Origin: Chromobacterium alkanivorans
GTDB lineage: Bacteria > Pseudomonadota > Gammaproteobacteria > Burkholderiales > Chromobacteriaceae
Length of the DNA: 64,000 nt
Direction of reading: 5' to 3'
Assembly (NCBI RefSeq): GCF_016937655.1
Contig: NZ_JAFHKL010000007.1
Span: 248,001-312,000, forward strand
A program made the position numbers and the translations under genes. Of the stretch, positions 1 to 8,346 are shown in pieces. The first letter of the stretch is position 1; each line of letters opens with the position of its first letter. The notes under the pieces are model-generated. The model saw nothing but the letters and a program-made list of their open reading frames with translations, was not told where the DNA came from and ran no database searches.

Positions 1-18
1 GGAGATGGAGTCTGTCAT
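1..18 (-). CDS. possible 5' end of a divergent gene, cut by the window edge
   Basis: An ATG at 18..16 on the minus strand opens a frame reading M-T-D-S-I-S up to the edge. In Neisseriales pilT is often divergent from a YggS-type PLP-binding protein gene, so this may be its start. Six codons without a clear ribosome binding site cannot establish that. The 268 bp between here and pilT would then be a shared promoter region; TTGTTG (54-59) and TACAAA (77-82), 17 bp apart, are a possible plus-strand promoter. Confidence 0.3.
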
Positions 19-286
19 GGCGTCGAGAAATTATTTGCTGCGGGCGGTGCGGCTTGTTGCCCGGGTTTGGGGTTTCTACAAAGAATCATGGCCGCGCATC
101 ATTAATAATATGGGGTGACGGCGATATCCCAAATGGCTGAGTTGAGCTTACAATCAGCGGAAATGCCGGGATTGGGCCGGCGCCTCGTTTGGACGCGTTG
201 CCGGCGCGCGGCGGTTCTTCATTTTTCAAGTGGTCGCCTGGCGGCTGAAACCATGGCGGCGGCGCAGTCATCGTGGAGATTATATT

Positions 287-1324
287 ATGGAAATTTCGGA
301 GCTCTTGGCCTTTACGGTCAAGAACAAGGCGTCCGACCTGCACCTGTCCGCCGGGCTGCCGCCGATGATCCGGGTGAACGGCGACATCCGCCGCATCAAC
401 CTGCCGCCGATGGACCATCATGACGTGCACGACATGGTGTACGACATCATGAACGATTACCAGCGCAAAATCTTCGAAGACACCTTCGAGTGCGACTTTT
501 CCTTCGACCTGCCCGGCATCGCCCGTTTCCGCGTCAATTCCTTTGTGCAGAACCGCGGCATGGGCGCGGTGTTCCGGGTGATTCCGTCCAAGGTGCTGTC
601 GCTGGAGCAACTGGGCGCGCCCAAGATCTTCCAGGAAATCGCCGCCTTTCCGCGCGGGCTGGTGCTGGTGACCGGCCCCACCGGCTCCGGCAAATCCACC
701 ACGCTGGCGGCGATGATAGATTTCATCAACGACAACCACTTCTCCCACATCCTGACTGTGGAAGATCCGATCGAGTTCGTCCACGACAGCAAGAAATGCC
801 TGATCAACCAGCGCGAACTGGGCTTGCAGACCCACAGCTTCGCCAACGCGCTGAAGTCGGCGCTGCGCGAGGACCCGGACGTGATCCTGGTGGGCGAATT
901 GCGCGACCTGGAAACCATACGGCTGGCGCTGACCGCGGCGGAAACCGGCCACCTGGTGTTCGGCACCCTGCACACCAGTTCCGCCGCCAAGACCATAGAC
1001 CGCATCGTCGACGTGTTCCCGGCCGGGGAAAAGGAAATGGTGCGTTCGATGCTGTCGGAATCGGTGCGCGCGGTGATCGCCCAGACCCTGCTGAAAACCA
1101 AGGACGGCAGCGGGCGGGTGGCGGCGCATGAAATCATGTTGGGCACCCCGGCGATCCGCAACCTGATCCGCGAGAACAAGATCGCCCAGATCAACTCCAT
1201 GATCCAGACCGGTCAGCAGCACGGCATGCAGACGCTGGACCAGTGTCTGCAGGAGCTGGTGCGGCGCAATATGGTGTCGCCGGCGGACGCCAGACAAAAG
1301 GCCGCCAACAAGGATCAATTCTGA
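287..1324 (+). CDS. pilT: type IV pilus retraction ATPase PilT
   Basis: This 345-residue protein is the hexameric cytoplasmic motor that depolymerises type IV pili during twitching and DNA uptake. An N-terminal PAS-like region is followed by a RecA-type ATPase with Walker A GPTGSGKST (residues 130-138), the acidic Walker B segment DPDVILVGELRD (197-208), the His box GHLVFGTLHT (221-230) and the PilT-specific C-terminal AIRNLIRE motif. The ATG at 287 follows GGAG and fits the usual PilT N-terminus (MEISELL). An upstream in-frame start at 230 has no ribosome binding site. pilU follows 46 bp downstream, so the two are probably co-transcribed. Confidence 0.97.
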   Translation: MEISELLAFTVKNKASDLHLSAGLPPMIRVNGDIRRINLPPMDHHDVHDMVYDIMNDYQRKIFEDTFECDFSFDLPGIARFRVNSFVQNRGMGAVFRVIPSKVLSLEQLGAPKIFQEIAAFPRGLVLVTGPTGSGKSTTLAAMIDFINDNHFSHILTVEDPIEFVHDSKKCLINQRELGLQTHSFANALKSALREDPDVILVGELRDLETIRLALTAAETGHLVFGTLHTSSAAKTIDRIVDVFPAGEKEMVRSMLSESVRAVIAQTLLKTKDGSGRVAAHEIMLGTPAIRNLIRENKIAQINSMIQTGQQHGMQTLDQCLQELVRRNMVSPADARQKAANKDQF

Positions 1325-1370
1325 GCGGGCGCTGCTCTACACTAGAAATGGCGACCCGCGGGACCTCATC

Positions 1371-2507
1371 ATGGAAAAAGACCAGGCTTCCAAGTTCATA
1401 CTGGATCTGCTGAAGCACGCCACCGGCAAGAACGCCTCCGACGTTTTCATCGCCGCCGATTTTCCGCCGGCGATGAAGATAGACGGCAAGATCACCCCGG
1501 TGGCGCCGCAGCCCTTGTCCGCCCAGCACACCAAGGAACTGGTGCGCGCGGTGATGAACGACCGGCAGACCGAGGAGTTCGAGACCAAGAAGGAGGCGAA
1601 CTTCGCGATCAATCCGCCGGGTCTGGGGCGTTTCCGCGTCAGCGCCTATGTGCAGCAGGGTCATGCCGGCATGGTGTTGCGCAAGATCAACACCGAAATC
1701 CCCACCTTCGACCAGCTCAACCTGCCGCTGGTGCTGCGCGACATCGCGCTGATCAAGCGCGGCCTGGTGATCTTCGTCGGCGGCACCGGTTCGGGCAAAT
1801 CCACTTCGCTGGCCGCGCTGGTGGACTGGCGCAACAGCCACAACCACGACCACATCATCACCATCGAAGACCCTATCGAATACGTGCACCAGCACAAGAA
1901 GTCCATCATCACCCAGCGCGAGGTGGGCGTGGACACCGATGATTGGGACATCGCCTTGAAGAACACCCTGCGCCAGGCGCCGGACGTGATTCTGATGGGC
2001 GAGATCCGCGACCGCGAAACCATGGGTTACGGGCTGCAGTTCGCCGAAACCGGCCATTTGTGCCTGGCCACGTTGCACGCCAACAACGCCAACCAGGCGC
2101 TGGACCGCATTCTCAACTTCTTCCCCGAGGAGCGCCATCAACAAGTGTTGATGGACCTGTCGCTGAATATGCGCTCCATCATTTCCCAGCGGCTGGTGCC
2201 GATCAAAAGCGGCCGCGGCCGGGTGGCGGCGGTGGAAATCCTGCTCAACAGCCCGCTGGTGTCCGACATGATCTTCAAGGGCGAAATCGCCGGCCTGAAG
2301 GAAGTGATGGGCCGCTCGCGCGAAACCGGCATGCAGACCTTCGACCAGTCCTTGTTCGAGCTGTACGAGGCGGACCTGATCAGTTACGAGGACGCCTTGC
2401 GCAACGCGGACTCCATCAACGATCTGAGGCTGAAGATCAAGCTATACAGCGAAGGCTCCAAGTCCAGGGACCCGCTGGAAGGCATAGATCATCTCGACAT
2501 CGTCTAA
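1371..2507 (+). CDS. pilU: PilT-dependent retraction ATPase PilU
   Basis: This 378-residue PilT paralogue assists PilT-driven pilus retraction under load. It carries Walker A GGTGSGKST (residues 137-145), the Walker B segment APDVILMGEIRD and the His box GHLCLATLHA. It lacks the PilT AIRNLIRE motif, having PLVSDMIFKGE in its place, and has a C-terminal extension ending in LEGIDHLDIV, both typical of PilU. The ATG at 1371 starts the conserved MEKDQA region. The stop codon directly abuts a copy of the dispersed repeat family. Confidence 0.95.
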   Translation: MEKDQASKFILDLLKHATGKNASDVFIAADFPPAMKIDGKITPVAPQPLSAQHTKELVRAVMNDRQTEEFETKKEANFAINPPGLGRFRVSAYVQQGHAGMVLRKINTEIPTFDQLNLPLVLRDIALIKRGLVIFVGGTGSGKSTSLAALVDWRNSHNHDHIITIEDPIEYVHQHKKSIITQREVGVDTDDWDIALKNTLRQAPDVILMGEIRDRETMGYGLQFAETGHLCLATLHANNANQALDRILNFFPEERHQQVLMDLSLNMRSIISQRLVPIKSGRGRVAAVEILLNSPLVSDMIFKGEIAGLKEVMGRSRETGMQTFDQSLFELYEADLISYEDALRNADSINDLRLKIKLYSEGSKSRDPLEGIDHLDIV

Positions 2508-2796
2508 GCGCCTGTTCCAAGTCTGCTGCGCTTGGTGAAGCGTTGCACGGTGAGTACAAGCAAAATGCTCATGCAGCACTCGTACACTTCGCTTTTCGCT
2601 CGTTTTCGCCTTGTCTCGCCTTAGCTCGCGAGATCGTAAACACACTCTAAGAACCTGTTTACGATCTGCTGCGCTTCGGCGATACAGCGTTGAAAACACC
2701 CTCAAAATGCTCATGTACCAACCGTACACTCCGCTTTTTCGGTCGTTTTCGCCTTGTCTCGCCCTTGCTCGCGAGACTTTGAACAGGCTCTAAGAG
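2508..2796 (+). repeat. two adjacent copies of the ~145-bp dispersed repeat
   Basis: Two diverged copies lie head to tail (about 2508-2650 and 2650-2796). The second begins AGAACCTGTTTACGATCTGC and ends GCGAGACTTTGAACAGGCTC, so its ends are imperfect inverted repeats. The middle holds the shared segment CTCAAAATGCTCATGTACC. The first copy starts right at the pilU stop codon. Short open frames within it recur in every copy and are not genes. Confidence 0.85.
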
Positions 2797-2869
2797 CGGC
2801 TAAGCAAGCCCCGATGCCGCCTTGCGCCGACTTGCCGTACTCGAGTACTGCCTGCGTCGGCGCGTCTTT

Positions 2870-3460
2870 TTAAGCCCGCGCTTGCAAAGTCAGCGCCGCC
2901 GCCGCGCTTTTCAGCAGCCGGTCGGACAGCGCTTCGTCCGAGATGGCGCGAGACAGCAGCAAGGCGCCCACCATCAGGGCCAGGCAGGCTTCGGGCGCCA
3001 GCGCCGGGCGCGCTCCGGCCGCCGCGTCGCATTGCTGCGCCTGGCGCAGCGTGTGCAGCAGCGCCTGCAAGCCTTCTGAAAACGCCTGGCGGGTGGCCTT
3101 GTCGTGCCTGGCCAACTCCCCGGCCAGCGCGGCGGCGGCGCAGCCGGAGTCCGGGAAATCCCGGTGCGCCGGACTCAGATAGTCCTTGGCCAGCCGTTTC
3201 AGCCCGGCGCCGCTGGCCGCCTGCTCCAGCTGGGCCTGCCAAATCTCGTTCATGTCCAACAGCGCCTGGCGACAGGATTGCGCCACCAGATCGTCCTTGC
3301 TGTGGAAGTGGGCGTAAAAACCGCCGTGGGTCAGTCCCAGGTCGGCCATCAGATTGGCGATGCCGACATTGGCCACGCCTTCGGCGCGAAAGCGCAGCGA
3401 GGCCATGGTCAGGATCCGTTGACGGGTTTCGGTCTTGTGGGTTGAGCTGTAGCGCATCAT
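2870..3460 (-). CDS. TetR/AcrR family transcriptional repressor
   Basis: The protein has 196 residues. Its N-terminal helix-turn-helix (about residues 12-60) contains TRQRILTMASLRFRAEG and the recognition-helix region THGGFYAHFHSKDDL, a common TetR pattern in AcrR/NemR-like repressors. The C-terminal ligand domain is alanine-rich and gives no ligand clue. The ATG at 3460 follows AGGAAGG; a second ATG is the next codon. A perfect 14-bp palindrome lies inside a promoter-like spacer about 60 bp upstream, suggesting autoregulation. No obvious efflux or reductase target is adjacent; the next gene, on the other strand, is a diguanylate cyclase. Confidence 0.88.
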   Translation of the reverse strand: MMRYSSTHKTETRQRILTMASLRFRAEGVANVGIANLMADLGLTHGGFYAHFHSKDDLVAQSCRQALLDMNEIWQAQLEQAASGAGLKRLAKDYLSPAHRDFPDSGCAAAALAGELARHDKATRQAFSEGLQALLHTLRQAQQCDAAAGARPALAPEACLALMVGALLLSRAISDEALSDRLLKSAAAALTLQARA

Positions 3461-3515
3461 TGACCTTCCTGTTCGACTACGGGGTGGCGCAACGCAATGA
3501 CGAAGCGGTGATTCC

Positions 3516-3544
3516 GTTTTAGATGATAGCTATCATTTCTTCAA
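3516..3544 (-). promoter_or_regulatory. predicted tetR promoter with a palindromic operator in its spacer
   Basis: On the minus strand TTGAAG (3544-3539) and TAAAAC (3521-3516) are 17 bp apart. The spacer contains the perfect palindrome ATGATAGCTATCAT (3523-3536). Repressor binding there would block RNA polymerase, the usual TetR autoregulatory layout. The rest of 3461-3788 shows no coding sequence; the plus-strand promoter of the cyclase gene may also lie here. Confidence 0.5.
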
Positions 3545-3788
3545 TCGCGATGTGAATCAGCAAGATAGCGATCCGGCTGCCGCGCGCGCGGAATGCGCAG
3601 ACCAATAAATGACGGCGGAATTTCATCTGAATATCTATATTGACTAAAAAGCGGCGTTTCCCGCCTTGAGCCCCGTTCCGGGGACGGCCCGGAACACCGG
3701 CCGCGCTCAATCCGGCGCGCGGGCGACGGATGGCCGTCGGCGCTCGCCGACAACCGCGGCTGCGCGCTGAGGGAAGGTGGAGACAGGC

Positions 3789-5705
3789 ATGCAGCGATGG
3801 AGGGATTCCGCCGCGGGTTTCTGGGCGGCCGCGTGGCGTCAGTTGGGCGTGGCCGCGGCCTATTGGGGCTTGGCGCGGCTATTGATGGCCGGTTTCATGA
3901 ACGCGGAAACCTGGCTGACGCCGGCCTGGTTTCCCGCGGGTCTGGCCATGGCGGTCGCCCTGCGCGGCGGCCAGCGCTACGGCTTGGGGCTGGTGGCAGG
4001 GTCCCTGCTGTTCTGCCTGTCGTCGCGCCAGCTGCCGCTGGCGGACGCCTTGTTGATCGCCGGCGCCAACACGGTGGGCAGCTTGCTGGGCGCCTTGCTG
4101 GTGCGCTACCGCTGCGGCCGGCGCTTGCCCTTGCACAGCCTATCCTATGTGTTGGCCTTCGTCGCCGGCGCGGCGCTGGCCGCCGCCATCTCCGCCATGG
4201 GCGGCACGGCGGCCTTGCTGCACGGCCAGCCGCTGCCCCTGTTGTCGCTGGGCCGTCACTTCATCGCCTGGTGGCTGGCGGACCTGGCCGGCATTTTCAG
4301 TCTGTCGCCTTGCCTGCTGCTGCTGAGGCGCTCCGGCCCCGGAGACGGCCAGGGCGGCCTGGGCTCGCTGGACGGGCTGACCGCCTGGCTGACCTTGCTG
4401 GTCGCCGGACTGGCCATGCTGGGCATAGACGACAGCACCGGACGCTACGCCGCCCTGCCGTATTGTTTCAGCCTGCCCTTGCTGTGGTTCGCCTTCCGCC
4501 AGCGACTGCGGCTGGCGCACGGCTTGTCGCTGGGCATTCTGTTGCTGGCCCTGGCGGGGGGCGTGTCCGGCCACGGCGCTTTCGGGCACGGCGAGCAGGC
4601 GTTGCTGACGCTCAGCATGCTGATGCTGATCCAGACCACCACCTTGCTGGTGTTCGGGGCCCTGGCGGTGGACCTGCGCCGCACCGAGGCCAGGCTGCGC
4701 GGAGTCAACCGCCAGCTAGAGGGCAAGGTTCGCGCCCGGACCCGCGCCTTGGCGGACAGCGAGGCGCGGTTGCGGCTGATGGCGGACGCCGCGCCGTTCC
4801 CCTTGGCGATGAACCGCTTGCAGGGCGGCGAGCTGATCTACGCCAATGCCCGCGCCGAGGAGCTGTTCCGCGAACAACTGGCGCCCGGACGGCCGCTGCG
4901 GGTGCAGGACTTCTATGTGGATCCGGCCGAGCGCGAGCGCGTGTCCTCGCTGCTGCGCGTAGGCGGCTGCGTGCGCGATCGCGAAGTGCGGCTGCGCGCC
5001 GCCGACGGTAGGGAGTTCTGGGCGCTGATCTCCTGTTCCGTGGTGCGCGCCGACGACGGCTGGTTCGTGATCAACGGCATCAACGACATCAGCCAGCGCA
5101 AGCAGCTGGAGCAGGATTTGCTGCAGGCCAATCAGGCGCTGCGCCAGAACCTGAGCGAAATCGAATTGCTGCAGCAAGGCCTGCGCGAACAGACGCTGCG
5201 CGATCCGCTGACCGGCCTGTTCAATCGCCGCCACCTGGACGACATTCTGCCGCGCATCCTCAGCCATATGCTGGCGGTGCATAGGGACGTCGCGGTGTTG
5301 ATGGTGGACGCGGATCACTTCAAGCACATCAACGACCAATACGGCCACCAGTGCGGCGACGCGGTGCTGACGGCGCTGGCGGCGCATCTGAGCGACGCCT
5401 TCCGCAGCGGCGACATCGTCTGCCGCTACGGCGGCGAAGAGTTTTTCATCCTGCTGCCCGGCGCGTCGCTGAACGACGCCTACGCCAAGGCGCGGCAGTT
5501 GTGCGGCGATGTGCGGGCGCAGCCCATCGTGGCCGGCGGCCACAACATCCGCGTCACCTTGTCGGTGGGGCTGGCCCTGTGCCCCTTGCACGGCACCGAC
5601 GCCGGCAGCGTGGTGGCCGCCGCCGACGCCGCCTTGTACCGCGCCAAGAAAGAGGGGCGCGACCGGGTGTGCGTGGCGGATCCGGCGCAGCCGCTGGTGT
5701 CCTGA
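3789..5705 (+). CDS. membrane diguanylate cyclase, MASE1-PAS-GGDEF
   Basis: This 638-residue protein should make cyclic di-GMP from two GTP. Roughly residues 10-300 form about eight hydrophobic segments, matching a MASE1 sensor, followed by a short coiled coil, a PAS domain (about 320-445) and a C-terminal GGDEF domain. The active-site loop reads GGEEF, and an RxxD inhibitory I-site (RSGD) lies five residues before it, so feedback inhibition by product is expected. The ATG at 3789 is preferred over an upstream GTG at 3777 because AGGTGGAG sits six bases before it. A dispersed repeat begins at the stop codon. Confidence 0.93.
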   Translation: MQRWRDSAAGFWAAAWRQLGVAAAYWGLARLLMAGFMNAETWLTPAWFPAGLAMAVALRGGQRYGLGLVAGSLLFCLSSRQLPLADALLIAGANTVGSLLGALLVRYRCGRRLPLHSLSYVLAFVAGAALAAAISAMGGTAALLHGQPLPLLSLGRHFIAWWLADLAGIFSLSPCLLLLRRSGPGDGQGGLGSLDGLTAWLTLLVAGLAMLGIDDSTGRYAALPYCFSLPLLWFAFRQRLRLAHGLSLGILLLALAGGVSGHGAFGHGEQALLTLSMLMLIQTTTLLVFGALAVDLRRTEARLRGVNRQLEGKVRARTRALADSEARLRLMADAAPFPLAMNRLQGGELIYANARAEELFREQLAPGRPLRVQDFYVDPAERERVSSLLRVGGCVRDREVRLRAADGREFWALISCSVVRADDGWFVINGINDISQRKQLEQDLLQANQALRQNLSEIELLQQGLREQTLRDPLTGLFNRRHLDDILPRILSHMLAVHRDVAVLMVDADHFKHINDQYGHQCGDAVLTALAAHLSDAFRSGDIVCRYGGEEFFILLPGASLNDAYAKARQLCGDVRAQPIVAGGHNIRVTLSVGLALCPLHGTDAGSVVAAADAALYRAKKEGRDRVCVADPAQPLVS

Positions 5706-5992
5706 GAACCTGTTTAAAGTCTGCTGCGCTTCAGCGATACGGCGTTAAAAACCAGCTCAAAATGCTCATGTACCACTTGTACATTCCGCTTTTTCGCTCA
5801 TTTTCGCCTTGTCTCGCCCTTGCTCGCGAGACTTTGAACAGGCTCTGAGAGGCCGTTCAAAGTCTGCCGCGCCGCGTGAGAGACGGCGCGGCGAGCTCCG
5901 TTTCGAAAGTCCCCGCTCCATCCGGCCATTCCGCGTTCCCCGCGGTTTTCGCCTTGTCTCGCCGCGGCTCGCGGGACTTTGAACCGGCTCCG
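5704..5992 (+). repeat. dispersed repeat, one good and one degenerate copy
   Basis: The copy at 5704-5850 starts GAGAACCTGTTTAAAGTCTG, with its first bases overlapping the TGA of the cyclase gene, and ends GAGACTTTGAACAGGCTCTG. A degenerate copy fills 5851-5992; it keeps the ends and GTTTTCGCCTTGTCTCGCC but has a diverged middle. Together they account for nearly all of the 328-bp gap before rsuA. Confidence 0.85.
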
Positions 5993-6033
5993 ACGCGCAG
6001 AGCGGGCCGGGGGCGGTGTGCTACCATCCGGTC

Positions 6034-6741
6034 ATGGAACTTTACCGACTACTGCAACAACAAGGCTTTGGCGGCCGCAAGGAATGCCGACAGCTGATCG
6101 AGTACGGCCTGGTCGAACTCAACGGCGAGATCGTCGACAATTACCGCCAGCCGGTGGAATTGGCCGAGATCCGGCAACTGGTGGTGGACGACAAGCCCTG
6201 GGAGGTGGTGACCGGCCCGCTCTATCTGCTGTTTCACAAGCCCCCCAACTACGAAACCTCGCACAAGCCGCAGCACAATCCCGGCATCTATCGTCTGCTG
6301 CCGTACCAGTTCGGCAACCTGGGCATCACCGCCGTCGGGCGGCTGGACGTGGACACCACCGGCTTGATCCTGCTGACCAACGACGGTCAGTTCGTGCACG
6401 CGCTCAGTTCGCCGAAAAAGCTGGTGCCCAAGTGCTACCAGGTGACGCTGAAGCACGCGGCCAGCGAGGAATTCATCGCCAAGCTGCAAAGCGGGGTCTA
6501 TCTGAACGACGAAGGCGCGGAGTTCGCCGCGGACAGCATCGAGCAGCTGGACAGCCATGTGATCCTGCTGACCATCACCCAGGGCAAATACCATCAGGTC
6601 AAGCGCATGGTGGCGGCGGCCAGCAACCGGGTGGAGCAGCTGCACCGCATCAGCCTGGGCGCAGTGACTTTGGGCGAACTGCCGCAGGGAGAGTGGCGGC
6701 ACCTGAGCGCAGAGGAACTGAGCAGCCTGGGCTGGTCGTGA
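6034..6741 (+). CDS. rsuA: 16S rRNA pseudouridine(516) synthase RsuA
   Basis: The protein has 235 residues. An N-terminal S4 RNA-binding domain (about 1-60) precedes the RsuA/RluB-type catalytic domain with GRLDVDTTGLILLTNDG, where Asp105 is the expected catalytic residue. The target, U516 of 16S rRNA, is inferred from resemblance to RsuA (HKPPNYETSHKP, then PGIYRLLP) rather than from anything decisive. The ATG at 6034 gives the standard MELYRLL start; the frame is open further upstream but without a good start. A strong intrinsic terminator follows 40 bp downstream. Confidence 0.9.
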   Translation: MELYRLLQQQGFGGRKECRQLIEYGLVELNGEIVDNYRQPVELAEIRQLVVDDKPWEVVTGPLYLLFHKPPNYETSHKPQHNPGIYRLLPYQFGNLGITAVGRLDVDTTGLILLTNDGQFVHALSSPKKLVPKCYQVTLKHAASEEFIAKLQSGVYLNDEGAEFAADSIEQLDSHVILLTITQGKYHQVKRMVAAASNRVEQLHRISLGAVTLGELPQGEWRHLSAEELSSLGWS

Positions 6742-6782
6742 ATCATCCAAGCCGGCGGCGAGACCGCCGCCCCACCATGAAG

Positions 6783-6807
6783 GCCGCCAGATAGGCGGCT
6801 TTTTTTT
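6783..6807 (+). terminator. intrinsic terminator of rsuA
   Basis: GCCGCC-AGATA-GGCGGC forms a 6-bp stem with a 5-base loop and is followed directly by eight Ts. Confidence 0.85.
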
Positions 6808-6874
6808 GTCGCGGCGCTTGGTCCCTTGCGCGGCATGGCGAGCGGGATCAAGTCGCTTGCGTCAGTGTATTGAA

Positions 6875-6909
6875 GAGCCCCGAGGCGTGCGAACGCCCGG
6901 GGCTTTTTT
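6875..6909 (+). terminator. second, orphan intrinsic terminator
   Basis: AGCCCCG...GGCG pairs with CGCCCGGGGCT around a short loop, followed by six Ts. It lies 70 bp beyond the rsuA terminator with no gene between them. It may be a back-up terminator or the 3' end of a small RNA that starts in 6810-6875. Confidence 0.75.
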
Positions 6910-7095
6910 GCATTCGGCACACGGCGTCTGGAGAGGAGAGCAGACGATTTGGCTGCGATTTCAGATGGGGTGGTAAATGGGCATTGCTATCGCAAATCTC
7001 TTATTGATTGCCAGAGATGTAATTAATTTGATGAGTAACATTGTTTATTTACTTAAAAAAATTACACTGCTCTTCTCGACGAAGAGGTGGACGTA
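6910..7095. other. non-coding spacer with an AT-rich patch
   Basis: No gene is supported here. About 6985-7075 is strikingly AT-rich (for example ATGTAATTAATTTGATGAG) in a GC-rich chromosome, which suggests foreign or decayed sequence. The only open frames are short and lack ribosome binding sites. Confidence 0.5.
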
Positions 7096-7147
7096 AGAGC
7101 CTGTTCAAAGTCTCGCGAGCAAGGGCGAGACAAGGCGAAAACGGCTG
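7096..7147 (-). repeat. half copy of the dispersed repeat
   Basis: Only one end remains, in inverted orientation: AGAGCCTGTTCAAAGTCTCG followed by CGAGCAAGGGCGAGACAAGG and CGAAAACGG. The sequence then changes to the fepB terminator region. Confidence 0.8.
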
Positions 7148-7163
7148 CGGGGTGATCAATGTG

Positions 7164-7199
7164 AAAACAGGCCCGCGCCGTGGTGGGCGCGAGCCTGTC
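7164..7199 (-). terminator. probable terminator of the fepB-like gene
   Basis: Read on the minus strand, ACAGGCTCGCGCCC pairs imperfectly with GCGCGGGCCTGT and is followed by a short T run. It lies 26 bp past the stop codon of the fepB-like gene. Confidence 0.6.
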
Positions 7200-7224
7200 A
7201 GGAAGGATGCCGACCGCTGCTCGG

Positions 7225-8232
7225 CTATTGGAGTTGCTGCGCCAGGCGGGCCAGCATATTGCGCGAGCTGTAGTAGTCCAGGCGGAAGGTGTCGAAGCCG
7301 GCGGCGTAGACCTGTTTGCCGCGCACGGCGGCGTTGCCCGCCAGGAAGGGGTTGGCCAGCACCTTGGACACGGTGGGCGCGTCGGCGTTGAACAGCATGA
7401 TGCTGTTGCCGCGCAGCCCCTCCGCGAATTTTTCGCCCGACAACTGCACGATGTCGCGACGCACTCCCTGGCTGGTGTTGCCCTTGACGCTGTCCGGCGC
7501 GGTGGCGAGGGTGAAGCCCAGCGCTTGCAGTAGCTTGCCCTGCGCCGATTCCGGCGTCCACAGATTGGCGCCGGAACCGTCCTCGCTGTACACCATGGCG
7601 GCGGTGGGTTGCGGCGGCAGCTTCAGCTTGCTTTTCAACTGCGCCACCTCGGCGTCGAAACGGGCGATCACCGCCTGGGCGTCGGCCTCGCGGCCGCTGG
7701 CGCGTCCCAGCAGCGTCGCCAGTTCCTGCCAGCTTTTATCGTCGTAATTGACCACCAGGGTGGGCGCCATCTGACTTAGCTGCTCGTACAGCTTCAGCGC
7801 GGAGTCGCCGCCGGTGCCGGCCATCACGATCAAGTCGGGCTGGGCGGCGATGATGGCCTCGGCATTGGGTTCGCCCTGGTACAAGGGCTGCACGCCCCGC
7901 TGTTTGGCCACCGCCCCCCACTGGGTGAAGAAGCCCTGGCCGTCGGTGACCTTGGAGTTGGCGGCGCTGCCGCCGCTGGCCACCACCGGCGCGTTGATGG
8001 CGAGCAGAGTGCCGGTCAGCGTCACGCTGGTGGAGACGATGCGTTGCGGCGGCCGTTCCAGCGTCAACGGCCCCTTTGGCGTATGCAAGGTGCGCGGCCA
8101 CTGGCCGGGCGCCGCGGCGGAGGCGTCGGCGCTGGATTCAGGGGCGCCGCAGCCGCTCAAGGCCAGGGCGAGGCCGGCGGCCAGCCCTAAGCGCAGCGCG
8201 GCGCGCCGCGGGCGGGAAAAATCGAAAGCCAT
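7225..8232 (-). CDS. fepB: FepB-type ferric siderophore-binding lipoprotein
   Basis: This 335-residue ABC-importer binding protein resembles E. coli FepB, which delivers ferric enterobactin across the periplasm. Shared stretches include RIVSTSVTLTGTLLAI, APTLVVNYDDKSWQ, NLWTPESAQGKLL and TFRLDYYS. Unlike E. coli FepB it has a lipobox (LSGC, Cys28) after a hydrophobic signal, so it is probably membrane-anchored. The ATG at 8232 follows AAAGGA. No permease or ATPase gene is adjacent, so the rest of the importer must be elsewhere. An upstream A/T-rich site resembling a Fur box fits iron repression. A catecholate substrate is inferred by homology. Confidence 0.9.
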   Translation of the reverse strand: MAFDFSRPRRAALRLGLAAGLALALSGCGAPESSADASAAAPGQWPRTLHTPKGPLTLERPPQRIVSTSVTLTGTLLAINAPVVASGGSAANSKVTDGQGFFTQWGAVAKQRGVQPLYQGEPNAEAIIAAQPDLIVMAGTGGDSALKLYEQLSQMAPTLVVNYDDKSWQELATLLGRASGREADAQAVIARFDAEVAQLKSKLKLPPQPTAAMVYSEDGSGANLWTPESAQGKLLQALGFTLATAPDSVKGNTSQGVRRDIVQLSGEKFAEGLRGNSIMLFNADAPTVSKVLANPFLAGNAAVRGKQVYAAGFDTFRLDYYSSRNMLARLAQQLQ

Positions 8233-8280
8233 GAAAGTCCTTTGGAAAGGCGCGGGTGGTGGCTTCGATTTTATTGCAAA

Positions 8281-8299
8281 CAAGAATTATTATCATGCA
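8281..8299 (-). promoter_or_regulatory. possible Fur box upstream of fepB
   Basis: On the minus strand the core GATAATAATTCTTG (8294-8281) matches the first GATAAT hexamer of the Fur consensus exactly and the centre partly. It sits about 50 bp upstream of the fepB start in otherwise GC-rich DNA. Confidence 0.45.
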
Positions 8300-8346
8300 T
8301 ATCGAAGGACGAGCGGAACGCCAGCGAACGCCGGCGCCTGCCGCGC

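Noticed and set aside
86-1318. Long minus-strand frame across pilT
   Set aside because: It is the antisense of a clear ATPase gene; its sequence is His/Gln/Arg-rich in the way typical of shadow frames in GC-rich DNA.
2611-2793. Short open frames ending in SFSPCLALARETLNRL, also seen at 5351-5848, 7049-7561 and elsewhere
   Set aside because: They are translations of the dispersed repeat, occur in different contexts without ribosome binding sites, and fuse to unrelated upstream sequence.
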